Below the pieces are notes generated by a model. It was not told the origin of the DNA, did no database searches, and was given only the letters and a program-made list of their open reading frames with translations. Below are positions 14,485 through 23,184 of a stretch of DNA of 64,000 nt, piece by piece (within the stretch, counting starts at the first letter, position 1; every line of letters begins with the position of its first letter). The DNA is from Butyricicoccus pullicaecorum (lineage in GTDB: Bacteria > Bacillota > Clostridia > Oscillospirales > Butyricicoccaceae). Location of the stretch: the NCBI GenBank assembly GCA_018365995.1, contig JAGZIY010000001.1, positions 124,001-188,000 on the forward strand, read 5' to 3'. Position numbers and translations under genes: made by a program.

Positions 14485-16664
14485 ATACACTTCGACTGTT
14501 TCCCATGGAGTTGGGACGCCTGCTTCGCGACCGGTTGACATGGCTGACTATGCTGCTGACCGTCCTCGGACCTGTGGTGGGTCTGTACCTCTATCAACCA
14601 GCTGAGTCCACTATGAATTCTCTGTATTTGGCTAACCCCGCGATTGCCGGGGGTATTGTAGGGGGAATCCTGTATGGACTGCTTGCCATCTTTGAACTGG
14701 ATCGGGTCTGCCGCAGCCGGGCAGATGTTCTCATGGACGCGGCAGTACCCCCACAGACTGTAGCTCTGGCGCGGCTTCTGGCTTTGCTGACCGCTGCAGT
14801 TCTGACCACAGTTCTTACCATGCTGGTGTGGTTCCCCGTCAGTGCAGGGATGATTGGCGCAGTGTTCGACTTGGTGGATTATGTGATGGCATACTTACTC
14901 CTCATGGGTCTTGCCCTGCCTCTGGGTGTCCTAGCAGCGGCATCTGCCTACCAGTTCACACGCCGGGCGGATCTGTCCCTTGTGCTATTCGCCGCGTTTT
15001 GCGCCTTAAGCTTGACCGTATGGGCAGAGAACTGGCAGCTGTGCTGGCTCAATCCCTGCGTGTGGGCGCTGTCCGATGATTTCTCCAACTTTCGGATCTT
15101 CCGCTCCGTAGCCTATATGCGCTTGACTTGGCTGGTCGGTCTGGCTGGAGTGTGGGCGGTATCGTACCTCTGTATCCGTCAGTATGGAAAAGGGGCGTTG
15201 GGCTCGTTAGCCCGGAGCAGCCGGAGAGTCTACCGTCCAGTGATTGCTGTGATATTGCTGTCCTGTTCCGGCGTTGCCTATGCGGCTCAGCCCATGGTGG
15301 ATAACAGCAATCCAGACCAAATGGCAATGACCTTTTTTGAGATGCCGTATCTTGACGGCGTGATCTGTACTGGACGTTCCGCGCAGGTATTCCCCAATGT
15401 ATCTGACGGAACCGTGCACGGTAAGGCAAGCTATTTCTTTGAAAACAGTTCTGGGCAGGAGCAGTGTGTTGCCTTTGGCGTTACCCCCGGCTACACCATT
15501 TCCAATGTGTGGGCTAATGGTGAAGCTGCCCCCTTTTCAATGGGTGATTACCAGGAATTTAATGAGGCGCTGCTGGAAGTCACACTTCCAGCCAAGACCC
15601 AGATCGAATTGACCATGGAATACGGTGGATTTCCCCGTGAGAATCGAAATCTGTCGGGCAATCAGGGAAGTGCAGAAATCAGTGAGACCTATCTGCAGCT
15701 GGAAAATGCGGCTCTTTCCCCGCGGCTTTTGAATGTAATGCCGGATGAAAACTACTATCCCGCAGAGATGGAAATCACCCTTCCTGCTTCCATGCTAGCC
15801 ATTCCTTTTGGCTCCAATCGGGCAGAGGTGGAGGAGCATGAGAACGGCACCAAAACATGGCGCTGGGAGGATATTGGTACCGGCGGAATACTCTATGCCG
15901 GGGATTACATTCAGGAGGATATTCAGGCTGGCGACATGACCATTGAGCTTTACTACGGTCGCAAGCATCAGGAGATTATGGAACAGGTCAATGCAGCCGA
16001 CGCAGTACGGGATGTGGTAGAGTATTGCACCGCACACTATGGGGAACTGTCTTTCGGCTCTGGAGAAACATTGAAGCTGATCCAAAGCCGGATTGCCGGT
16101 GGCGGATATGCTGGCGATGGCGCCAGCATGTTGGATGAGGCGGATTTCACCATCGCCAGCCTGAGAGACACCAGCAAGGGAACCGTTCCGGGAGAGACTT
16201 TTATCCACGAGCTAGTTCATCAGTGGTGGGGGCTAGGTAATATGTTTGATACCCCAGAGCCAGACAGTCCTTGGTCTGCCGAGGGTCTGACCGTCTACAC
16301 CACCTACCGCATCGTCAAGGAGTTATATGGAGAGGAGTACGCACAGACCCATTACATTGATCAGTGGCAGCAGGAGGTGGATAACTATTATCTGAACTTC
16401 TATGTACGTCATCCGGAATATCTGGAGATGCTGCCGGAGGGAGAACGCCTGCGCATTTCCAACAGCCTGTCCGGTATGCGGCAGTACAGCGAAATGCCTC
16501 TGAAGCTACTGAAGGCTGAGAAGCTTGTGGGGGGAGAAGAAACCATGGACCAGATTCTTCGAGATTTGTTCAATCGAGAGATTGACCCCGTGCATCCCTA
16601 TCTCACCTATGATGAATTTTTGAGCGCCTGCGCTCTGACAGAGGAGGATTTGAACCTTGAGTAA
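14481..16664 (+). CDS. ABC-2 type permease fused to an M1-family metallopeptidase domain
   Basis: This 727-residue protein has two parts. Residues 1-270 hold about six to seven membrane helices of ABC-2 permease type. Residues 280-727 resemble the M1 (gluzincin) peptidase fold, with the zinc motif HELVHQWWG (His576, His580) and the third ligand Glu601 in WSAEGLT, a spacing of 20 residues rather than the usual 18. I do not see a clear GxMEN aminopeptidase motif. The topology puts the peptidase after the last helix. Related permease/M1 fusions are known from sequence annotation but poorly characterised. The gene overlaps both neighbours, so ATPase, fusion protein and second permease should be made together. 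It may process or sense an exported or attacking peptide. Confidence 0.85.
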   Translation: MNTLRLFPMELGRLLRDRLTWLTMLLTVLGPVVGLYLYQPAESTMNSLYLANPAIAGGIVGGILYGLLAIFELDRVCRSRADVLMDAAVPPQTVALARLLALLTAAVLTTVLTMLVWFPVSAGMIGAVFDLVDYVMAYLLLMGLALPLGVLAAASAYQFTRRADLSLVLFAAFCALSLTVWAENWQLCWLNPCVWALSDDFSNFRIFRSVAYMRLTWLVGLAGVWAVSYLCIRQYGKGALGSLARSSRRVYRPVIAVILLSCSGVAYAAQPMVDNSNPDQMAMTFFEMPYLDGVICTGRSAQVFPNVSDGTVHGKASYFFENSSGQEQCVAFGVTPGYTISNVWANGEAAPFSMGDYQEFNEALLEVTLPAKTQIELTMEYGGFPRENRNLSGNQGSAEISETYLQLENAALSPRLLNVMPDENYYPAEMEITLPASMLAIPFGSNRAEVEEHENGTKTWRWEDIGTGGILYAGDYIQEDIQAGDMTIELYYGRKHQEIMEQVNAADAVRDVVEYCTAHYGELSFGSGETLKLIQSRIAGGGYAGDGASMLDEADFTIASLRDTSKGTVPGETFIHELVHQWWGLGNMFDTPEPDSPWSAEGLTVYTTYRIVKELYGEEYAQTHYIDQWQQEVDNYYLNFYVRHPEYLEMLPEGERLRISNSLSGMRQYSEMPLKLLKAEKLVGGEETMDQILRDLFNREIDPVHPYLTYDEFLSACALTEEDLNLE

Positions 16665-17376
16665 GATCTATCGCTATGAGTGCAGGCGGCTGCTCTTGAA
16701 TAAGTTCTTTGTGGGACTGATTGCCGTACTGCTTTGTTACGGTGCTCTGGTACTGCGGGGCGTGACCATTCTGGGGGTGTCCCACACAGCGCCGTTTTCT
16801 CCGTGGAGCTTTGGGGATTTTCTTTCCCGGATGCTGCCATTGCTGTGGATCAGCGCACTGTTTTTCTTGACCTTCTTCACATCCACCAAAGCCCGGCGGA
16901 CGGCAGTGTTCATAGATGCTGTGCCCATGTCTCCTACTCGCTTCGCTCTGGCTCGGTGCGCCGCCGCGCTCACGGGAACAGTCATACTGGCGATGCTCTG
17001 TATCGTGGAAGCAGCTGCGTTTTATGGGCGGATGTTCGGATGGTATGACTGGGGTAGCTTGGTCTTTCCCGCACTGGTGACTCTCCTGCCGCCGCTGATG
17101 TTTGCTCTGGGCAGTGGATGGCTGTTTGGGCGGCTGAGACACTGGCTGCTGTATATTTGGATGGCAATTCCCGTTCTTCTGTCTGTGCTGCCCTTGCCAG
17201 AGGTTCTGGGATTGTGGAACGGGAGTTTCTTCACCGCCTATCCATTAACGATGGAGATACTTGACCCTGCATTTGTGCTGCCGGAGTCTATGGTCACGAC
17301 TCAGCTGCTCCTGCTGTTGACGGGTGTAACCTTGATGGTGTTTGGGAGCAAGTGGCGCGGTATATTCAACCATTGA
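16657..17376 (+). CDS. Second ABC-2 type membrane protein
   Basis: It begins with TTG 16657 inside the end of the fusion gene, with GAGGAGG nine bases upstream. The 239 residues form about six helices (around 15-38, 55-78, 98-120, 128-155, 160-182, 212-232). The cytoplasmic N-terminus MSKIYRYECRRLLL is like that of ABC-2 permeases. It is probably the partner half of the exporter membrane domain. Its last codons run into a recombinase relic on a different frame, so the C-terminus may have been trimmed or changed by the rearrangement there. Confidence 0.75.
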   Translation: MSKIYRYECRRLLLNKFFVGLIAVLLCYGALVLRGVTILGVSHTAPFSPWSFGDFLSRMLPLLWISALFFLTFFTSTKARRTAVFIDAVPMSPTRFALARCAAALTGTVILAMLCIVEAAAFYGRMFGWYDWGSLVFPALVTLLPPLMFALGSGWLFGRLRHWLLYIWMAIPVLLSVLPLPEVLGLWNGSFFTAYPLTMEILDPAFVLPESMVTTQLLLLLTGVTLMVFGSKWRGIFNH

Positions 17377-17512
17377 AGAACTGGACGAAGCAGTACTTAA
17401 TCGGCTTATCAGCAAGATTCTGGTGGGTGAAGTCAAGAAAATTGATGGGAAAAAGACGCAGGAAGTTAGGATTGCTTATACTTTGTTGCGGATATTTCAG
17501 CAGAAATTGAAT
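17366..17512 (+). pseudogene. C-terminal relic of a large serine recombinase
   Basis: An open frame gives STIEELDEAVLNRLISKILV followed by GEVKKIDGKKTQEVRIAYTL. This matches the terminal region (DUF4368-like) of large serine recombinases of conjugative transposons, where a leucine-rich helix is followed by basic KxxGKxxQxVxIxY. The catalytic and zinc-ribbon domains are missing and no start signal belongs to it. The relic begins exactly where the exporter genes end, and so marks a deletion or integration scar of a mobile element. Confidence 0.6.
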
Positions 17513-17523
17513 AACTGCATGAT

Positions 17524-17556
17524 AGCCTTTCTCCTCCACGGAGAGGGGCTGTTTTT
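17524..17556 (+). terminator. Probable terminator after the exporter/relic
   Basis: AGCCTTTCTCC and GGAGAGGGGCT pair (two G-U) and are followed by GTTTTTTG. Confidence 0.65.
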
Positions 17557-17569
17557 TGCCCATTTTTGA

Positions 17570-18095
17570 ATTCGCCACTTGACATTATGCCAAAGAGAAA
17601 ATGAATCATTGTAATTTGCGGCAATACTCTCTTATATTTCAGAGTTTATCCAGAGAACTTTGTTTGAATTCGGTCAGTGGGCAAAGAACAGCTTTTGAAC
17701 AAAGAGATTTTTGTAAATTGTGCTTGTAGATTTGTGCTTCAGATGATACAATACAGATATATTCATGAATTCACCATTTTATCGGAAAATAGCAAGGATA
17801 ATTTGTAAAATACCTCCAGATTTTGACAGAAAATGCCTGTTGTTATCATATTCGTGCGCTATTTGCTGGATATCATAAGGCAGATATTGATGTATATTGC
17901 TCTTATGTGTGTTGATGCTGTAATTTCAGCTTATTTATTACATATGATTGCTATACAGGGTAATCGGTGAGAGTTAGCAGTATCGGAGAACACTTTGATT
18001 CTGTGAGAGTGGAGGTGCAAAATAAATTGCACAAGGTCAGATGAGATGGAGGCACATTACAGCAAGGAAGTTAAGAAAATGGAGGGATGTGTAAT
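17570..18095. other. Gap before the cysteine desulfidase-like gene
   Basis: No protein-coding stretch is supported. A candidate promoter is TTGTAG (17724-17729), 17 bases, TACAAT (17747-17752), which would give a leader of about 340 bases; a TGCTATACA extended -10-like element at 17949-17957 lies nearer. No known riboswitch pattern was recognised in the leader. Confidence 0.5.
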
Positions 18096-19379
18096 ATGAA
18101 GAAAACAGACAGCCAATATCACAACTATATTCAGATTTTAAGAGAAGAACTTGTGCCAGCAATGGGGTGTACAGAGCCAATTGCGATTGCATATGGTGCG
18201 GCAAAAGCACGCGAAATTCTAGGCGGACTTCCTGACAGTGTTCTGGTAGAGGCAAGTGGAAACATTATTAAGAACGTGAAAAGTGTCGTGGTTCCAAATA
18301 CAGATGGTCTAAAGGGAATTGAAGCTGCTGCCGCGGCGGGTATTGTAGCAGGTGAGGCAGACAGGATATTAGAGGTGATCGCACGTGTAACGTCGGAGGA
18401 TAAACAGGCGATCCGTACCTATTTGGAAAATCATGAAATACGAGTAGTGCCCGCAGAGGGGGATATCATTTTTGATATTATCCTTACATTGCGTAAGCAG
18501 GACACCTATGTCAAGCTGCGTATCTCTGAATACCATACCAATATTGTGCATGTAGAAAAAAATGGCACAGTACTTCTGGAAGCAGGGCATACTGCACATA
18601 ATGCGCAGGCGGCTACACTGACCGACCGCAGTGAACTTTCGGTTAAAAATATTTTGGATTTTGTGCAGACAATGGATGTAGAAGATGTGCGTGCGCTAAT
18701 CGAACGGCAAATCGATTATAATTCAAAAATTGCACAGGCTGGACTTGATGGCAACTGGGGTGCCAATATTGGTTCGGTTTTGCTGCGTAATTATGGAGAT
18801 GATATCAAAATTCGTGCCCGTGCAATGGCTGCCGCCGGATCAGATGCCCGTATGAGCGGCTGTGAACTTCCAGTAATCATTGTTTCGGGCAGCGGCAATC
18901 AGGGGATTACTGCATCGGTTCCAGTGATTGAATATGCGAAGGAACTGGGGGCTTCTCATGAAAAGATGATACGGGCAGTCACTCTATCCGACTTGATTAC
19001 CATTCATCTCAAAACGGGGATTGGCAGACTCTCTGCTTATTGTGGTGCAGTCAGTGCCGGCTGTGCAGCCGGTGCAGCGATTGCGTGGCTGCAAGGGGGA
19101 GATTACGAGGAGATTGCACATACATTGGTAAATTCTCTGGCTACCGTTTCTGGCGTCATTTGCGATGGCGCAAAGCCGTCCTGTGCAGCCAAAATTGCCG
19201 CATCTGTGGATGCAGGGATTTTGGGATATCAGATGTATCGTGATGGACAGCAATTCTATGGCGGAGATGGTATCGTAACCAAAGGCGTAGAGAATACGAT
19301 TCGCAATATCGGGCGTCTGGGACATGATGGCATGCGCGAGACTGACAAGGAAATCATTCGTATTATGACAGGTTTATAA
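18096..19379 (+). CDS. L-cysteine desulfidase / UPF0597 (CyuA-like) iron-sulfur enzyme
   Basis: ATG 18096 is nine bases after GGAGGG; an ATG at 18087 touches that site and is unlikely. The 427-residue protein resembles the UPF0597/serine dehydratase alpha-like family: LVPAMGCTEPIAIAYGAAKA near residue 20, VSGSGNQGITASVPV in the middle, and YCGAVSAGCAAGA with VICDGAKPSCAAK, whose cysteines are the expected [4Fe-4S] ligands. Characterised members split L-cysteine to pyruvate, ammonia and sulfide. It is followed 30 bases later by a symporter gene, so a take-up-and-degrade unit for cysteine or a related amino acid is likely. Confidence 0.85.
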   Translation: MKKTDSQYHNYIQILREELVPAMGCTEPIAIAYGAAKAREILGGLPDSVLVEASGNIIKNVKSVVVPNTDGLKGIEAAAAAGIVAGEADRILEVIARVTSEDKQAIRTYLENHEIRVVPAEGDIIFDIILTLRKQDTYVKLRISEYHTNIVHVEKNGTVLLEAGHTAHNAQAATLTDRSELSVKNILDFVQTMDVEDVRALIERQIDYNSKIAQAGLDGNWGANIGSVLLRNYGDDIKIRARAMAAAGSDARMSGCELPVIIVSGSGNQGITASVPVIEYAKELGASHEKMIRAVTLSDLITIHLKTGIGRLSAYCGAVSAGCAAGAAIAWLQGGDYEEIAHTLVNSLATVSGVICDGAKPSCAAKIAASVDAGILGYQMYRDGQQFYGGDGIVTKGVENTIRNIGRLGHDGMRETDKEIIRIMTGL

Positions 19380-19409
19380 ACGGCCTGTTTCATTAAAGGG
19401 GGAAATCTT

Positions 19410-20624
19410 ATGAAAATTTTGAAAAGTCTTCCGGCAAAGTTGGTGCTGGGCGTTATCGCTGGCATGCTGCTCGGTCTATTCCTTGCGGCAGATATGCTGC
19501 CGGAAGGTGCCAATCTTGCGGCATTACAGGTAATCGTTACCGCAAAATACATTCTCAATCAACTCATTAATTTCTGTGTCCCACTCATTATTATCGGCTT
19601 TATCGCACCTTCCATCACAAAGCTAGGTTCCAATGCTTCGCGTATGCTGGGGGTAGCGCTGGTTTTGGCGTATGCATCCTCTCTGTGTGCAGCTCTGTTT
19701 TCGACTGCGTCTGGCTATGCAATCATTCCGCACCTGAATATTTCAAACACAGTTGACGGTCTCCGTGAAGTACCAGTTGCTGTATTCCAACTGGATATCC
19801 CGCAGATTATGTCGGTCATGAGTGCGCTGGTTATTTCGGTTATGATTGGTCTGGCGGCTGCCGTCACCAAAGCAAAAATTATTACACAGGCGCTCAATGA
19901 ATTTCAGGATATTGTACTCTTGATTGTAACTAAGGTCGTGATTCCAATTCTGCCATTCTTTATTAGTGCAACATTCTGTACATTGGCTTATGAGGGGACC
20001 ATTACAAAGCAGCTTCCAGTATTCCTGATTGTTGTGATTCTCGTTATGATTGGACATTATATCTGGTTGGCACTGCTCTATGGATTGGGCGGCGTATATT
20101 CCGGAAAGAATCCAATGGATGTTTTACGCAACTATGGTCCTGCCTATCTGACTGCGGTTGGCACCATGTCCTCTGCGGCTACTTTGGCAGTTGCGCTGCG
20201 CTGTGCAAAGAAATCCAAGGTGCTGCGCCGTGACATGATTGACTTCGGCATCCCACTGTTTGCCAATATTCATTTATGTGGTTCTGTTTTAACTGAAGTA
20301 TTTTTTGTTATGGTAGTTTCTAAGATCCTGTATGGTACGTTGCCAAGTGCGGGCACTATGATCCTGTTCTGTATACTGCTTGGTATATTTGCAATTGGTG
20401 CACCGGGTGTTCCGGGTGGTACGGTTATGGCATCTCTGGGTCTGATTACAGGAGTTTTGCGGTTTGATGATGCAGGTACAGCGCTCATGCTGACAATCTT
20501 CGCGCTTCAGGATTCCTTCGGCACCGCTTGTAACGTAACGGGCGATGGTGCGCTGACACTGATGCTGACAGGTTATGCAGAAAAACATAATATTCAAGAG
20601 CAAAATATTGATTTTACGTTGTAA
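19410..20624 (+). CDS. DAACS family sodium:dicarboxylate/amino acid symporter
   Basis: The 404-residue membrane protein has the glutamate-transporter-like fold: N-terminal helix KLVLGVIAGMLLGLFL, FCVPLIIIGFIAPS, the hairpin-tip region TMSSAATLAVALRCAK (serine-rich motif), GAPGVPGGTV and the final QDSFGTACNVTGDGA with the Asp and Asn used for substrate and sodium. AAAGGGGG precedes the ATG. Members carry dicarboxylates, serine/threonine or cystine. Coupling with the desulfidase gene makes cysteine/cystine or serine the best guess. Confidence 0.85.
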   Translation: MKILKSLPAKLVLGVIAGMLLGLFLAADMLPEGANLAALQVIVTAKYILNQLINFCVPLIIIGFIAPSITKLGSNASRMLGVALVLAYASSLCAALFSTASGYAIIPHLNISNTVDGLREVPVAVFQLDIPQIMSVMSALVISVMIGLAAAVTKAKIITQALNEFQDIVLLIVTKVVIPILPFFISATFCTLAYEGTITKQLPVFLIVVILVMIGHYIWLALLYGLGGVYSGKNPMDVLRNYGPAYLTAVGTMSSAATLAVALRCAKKSKVLRRDMIDFGIPLFANIHLCGSVLTEVFFVMVVSKILYGTLPSAGTMILFCILLGIFAIGAPGVPGGTVMASLGLITGVLRFDDAGTALMLTIFALQDSFGTACNVTGDGALTLMLTGYAEKHNIQEQNIDFTL

Positions 20625-20642
20625 ACAACCGTGAAATGACAG

Positions 20643-20687
20643 AAAAAAGCTGTCCTCAGTGTGCATTGCACTGAGGACAGCTTTTTT
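20643..20687. terminator. Bidirectional terminator
   Basis: AAAAAAGCTGTCCTCAGT and ACTGAGGACAGCTTTTTT form an 18-pair stem around a 9-base loop. Confidence 0.92.
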
Positions 20688-20800
20688 ACTTACATTTATA
20701 ATATCTGCTAGGCAAAGGGAGCAGATGGTTCCATTCCAAAAATAGCAGAATCAACCTCACAATGAGTTGGGAGGTTGCAGGGGTATGAATGTTTGCAGAC

Positions 20801-20829
20801 AAAAAACTGAGCCGCACTTGGCGACTCAG
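20801..20829 (-). terminator. Terminator of the NhaC-type gene
   Basis: On the minus strand CTGAGTCGC pairs with GCGGCTCAG (one G-U), followed by TTTTTTG. Confidence 0.75.
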
Positions 20830-20849
20830 GTCTTTGTTCGCACAATTTT

Positions 20850-22166
20850 TTATTTTGATTTACTCTTTGTAAAGAAGATAAAGAATAGTGCACTGATACC
20901 CAATAGTATAGGGTAATAGCAATAACGCACAATTTCAATCGAAGAAATTGGAGTGATTGCTGCTTCGGTTGCAGCAGCTGCATAGAGCAGCTGTGCGCCA
21001 TACGGGATAATGCCTTGGAAAACAGAAGTAAAGATATCCAGCAGAGAGGCTGTTCGCTTGGGATCGATATCATAATCCGCTGCAATTTCCTTTGCAATCG
21101 GACCTGCAATCACAATTGCAACGGTATTGTTTGCAGTGGAGCAGTCTACTACAGAAGACAATGCGGCAATACCAACTTCGGCACCCTTGCGTCCATGGAT
21201 ACATTTGCGGATGATATATAATACCCAGTCGATGCCGCCATTCTGTCGCACAAGGGAAACAACGCCAGCAACAATGATGGAGATGACTGTAATATCATAC
21301 ATGCCCATGATACCGTCACCCATGATTTTAAAGATATCGAGGAAAGCAAAATCTCCATAGAAAAGCCCAATGGCAAGGGACAGGACTGTGCCGCCAGCCA
21401 GCAGTAAAAATACATTTAATCCCACAAGTGCACCGATGAGAACAACCAAATAAGGGATAATCCGTACAAAATCATAGGTGAGTGCTTCTGCGGGGACGTA
21501 ATTCACACCGCGTGTGCTCATAAAGAACAGAACAGCAGTTATGATTGCTGCAGGTAATGCAATTTTGAAGTTTTCGCGGAATTTATCTTTCATTGCACAG
21601 CCCTGTGTGCGGGTTGCGGCAATGGTGGTATCCGAAATCATGGATAGGTTATCGCCAAACATTGCGCCGCAAACCGTTGCGCCGATACAAAGTGCCATTG
21701 TAATGCCGGTTTTTTCACTGATACCGATTGCAATGGGAGCCAGCGCAATAATCGTGCCTACCGATGTACCCATGGAGGTGGAAATAAAACAGCCGATAAT
21801 GAAAAGACCAACGACGGCAATATTACCGGGCAGAATGGACAGACCAAAATTTACTGTTGCATCAGCACCGCCAGCTGCCTTAACAGAGGCAGAAAATGCA
21901 CCTGCGAGAATAAACACTAGACACATGATCATAATGTTTTCTTCTCCCGCACCGCGTGCCATGGAATTAAGCTTTTCATCAAAGGACAGTTTCTTTCCGG
22001 GAGGATTTTGCAGAAAAGCCACGATGAGTGCGATTAAAAATCCAACAATTGCTGGCATCGAATCCCCAAACATACCGCCGGCACGTTGATCTATCACACC
22101 GACCAAGATGAAAAGCAGTAAGAATACCGCTATGGGCAAAAGTGCCCAGGGATTTCCTTTCTTCAT
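20850..22166 (-). CDS. NhaC-type sodium:proton antiporter family protein
   Basis: The likely start at 22166 (MKKGNPWALLP) has AAAGTAGG upstream; the frame reaches 22235 with a less hydrophobic leader. The 438 residues include about 11 helices with the family motifs GAGEENIMIMCLVFILAGAF, GCFISTSMGTSVGTIIALAP and the charged GATVCGAMFGDNLSMISDTT, where Asp residues are thought to bind sodium. NhaC relatives exchange sodium for protons or organic acids. It converges on the cysteine/symporter operon with terminators between, so regulation is separate. Confidence 0.82.
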   Translation of the reverse strand: MKKGNPWALLPIAVFLLLFILVGVIDQRAGGMFGDSMPAIVGFLIALIVAFLQNPPGKKLSFDEKLNSMARGAGEENIMIMCLVFILAGAFSASVKAAGGADATVNFGLSILPGNIAVVGLFIIGCFISTSMGTSVGTIIALAPIAIGISEKTGITMALCIGATVCGAMFGDNLSMISDTTIAATRTQGCAMKDKFRENFKIALPAAIITAVLFFMSTRGVNYVPAEALTYDFVRIIPYLVVLIGALVGLNVFLLLAGGTVLSLAIGLFYGDFAFLDIFKIMGDGIMGMYDITVISIIVAGVVSLVRQNGGIDWVLYIIRKCIHGRKGAEVGIAALSSVVDCSTANNTVAIVIAGPIAKEIAADYDIDPKRTASLLDIFTSVFQGIIPYGAQLLYAAAATEAAITPISSIEIVRYCYYPILLGISALFFIFFTKSKSK

Positions 22167-22325
22167 ATGCGAACCTACTTTCTTTCTGACAGATCGCCAG
22201 ATTTTTTCATACAACCCCAATGTCTGTGAGAGCATCGGATACTTACACGCTGTTTTATGATATTTTATTACAAAAAATTCTAAACGATTGCATTGTAAGC
22301 TGATGTGGAATTGTTGTTGTAATCA

Positions 22326-22354
22326 ATAATACACTATTCTTGTAGGAAATACAA
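22326..22354 (-). promoter_or_regulatory. Promoter of the NhaC-type gene
   Basis: On the minus strand TTGTAT (22354-22349), 17 bases, TATTAT (22331-22326). Confidence 0.6.
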
Positions 22355-22406
22355 GGCTCGCATACCAATAAAGTGGATACAACAATCCAAAATGTTACAA
22401 AATAGC

Positions 22407-22437
22407 CAAAAAACCAAGGGGATGTACCTTGGTTTTT
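22407..22437. terminator. Terminator of the PAP2 gene
   Basis: AAAAAACCAAGG and CCTTGGTTTTTT pair around a 7-base loop; works on either strand. Confidence 0.85.
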
Positions 22438-22479
22438 TGACGATGCCGTTTATAAAAGTGGAGCCATATATTCTGACCA

Positions 22480-23043
22480 TTATGATTCGCTTCGAATTCG
22501 TCTAAAACGCACAGAATCGCAAACTTTATTGACCAAATAAGCTGAAAGGAGCCCCAAAATGATACCAATTATTATGCCACCCAACACATCGGTTGGATAA
22601 TGCACCCCGACATAGAGGCGAGAAAAACCAATGAACAGCGCCAGAACAGCACAGACTGTGCCAGCTTTTTTGTGATAGGCAAAGCATGCAGAGGCCGCGC
22701 AGAAAGAAGACAAAGTGTGTCCAGACGGAAACGAAAATGGGTCTATCGGCATAACAAGCGGCATAATATCTGGATAGGCGGCAAAGGGGCGGGGACGGGC
22801 AATAATATTTTTAAGCATCACATTGCCGACAAGCAAACCCAACAGCAGGGCTGTGAGCATGGCAATGCCGCATTTTCGGGTATTGGGACGAATGAGCAGG
22901 ATGAGGGAGAGTACAATCCAAACTGCACCTGCATTGCCGAGTGATGTAATGAAGGTCATAATGGGAGTGAGCCATGTCTCGCGCAAATTGGTGATGATCC
23001 AACTGAGCAGGTTATAGTCCATTTCTTGTATCCATTCGATCAT
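22480..23043 (-). CDS. PAP2-type phosphatase, membrane bound
   Basis: The start at 23043 (MIEWIQEMDY) has CGGAGG upstream. The 187-residue protein has five to six helices and all three PAP2 signature parts: KNIIARPRPF (KX6RP), FPSGHTLS (PSGH) and SRLYVGVHYPTD (SRX5HX3D). It probably dephosphorylates undecaprenyl pyrophosphate or another lipid phosphate at the outer face of the membrane. It is monocistronic and divergent from the leucine operon. Confidence 0.88.
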   Translation of the reverse strand: MIEWIQEMDYNLLSWIITNLRETWLTPIMTFITSLGNAGAVWIVLSLILLIRPNTRKCGIAMLTALLLGLLVGNVMLKNIIARPRPFAAYPDIMPLVMPIDPFSFPSGHTLSSFCAASACFAYHKKAGTVCAVLALFIGFSRLYVGVHYPTDVLGGIIIGIILGLLSAYLVNKVCDSVRFRRIRSES

Positions 23044-23138
23044 AGTCGATACCTCCGAATAATTTTTATTCCGTTCTATCTTCCATTTTATAGAATTTTG
23101 AGAATAGATGCAAGCAAATAAATTTTGCAAATTTCCTC

Positions 23139-23167
23139 TTGACAGACGTTTGGAAAGGGTCTATTAT
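23139..23167 (+). promoter_or_regulatory. Promoter of the leucine T-box operon
   Basis: TTGACA (23139-23144), 17 bases, TATTAT (23162-23167). Confidence 0.82.
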
Positions 23168-23184
23168 ATAGCCATAGTCTTTCG

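Larger units (their letters stand above)
22167..22479. other. Gap between NhaC-type and PAP2 genes
   Basis: Besides the promoter at 22326-22354 and the terminator at 22407-22437, nothing further was recognised. Confidence 0.6.

Noticed and set aside
13687..14541. Minus-strand 284-codon open frame opposite the ABC ATPase
   Set aside because: The plus-strand frame has all ABC motifs; the antisense frame has none and is a by-product of codon bias.
21514..22089. Plus-strand 191-codon open frame opposite the NhaC-type gene
   Set aside because: Antisense shadow of a transporter; its low-complexity hydrophobic sequence mirrors the membrane helices.
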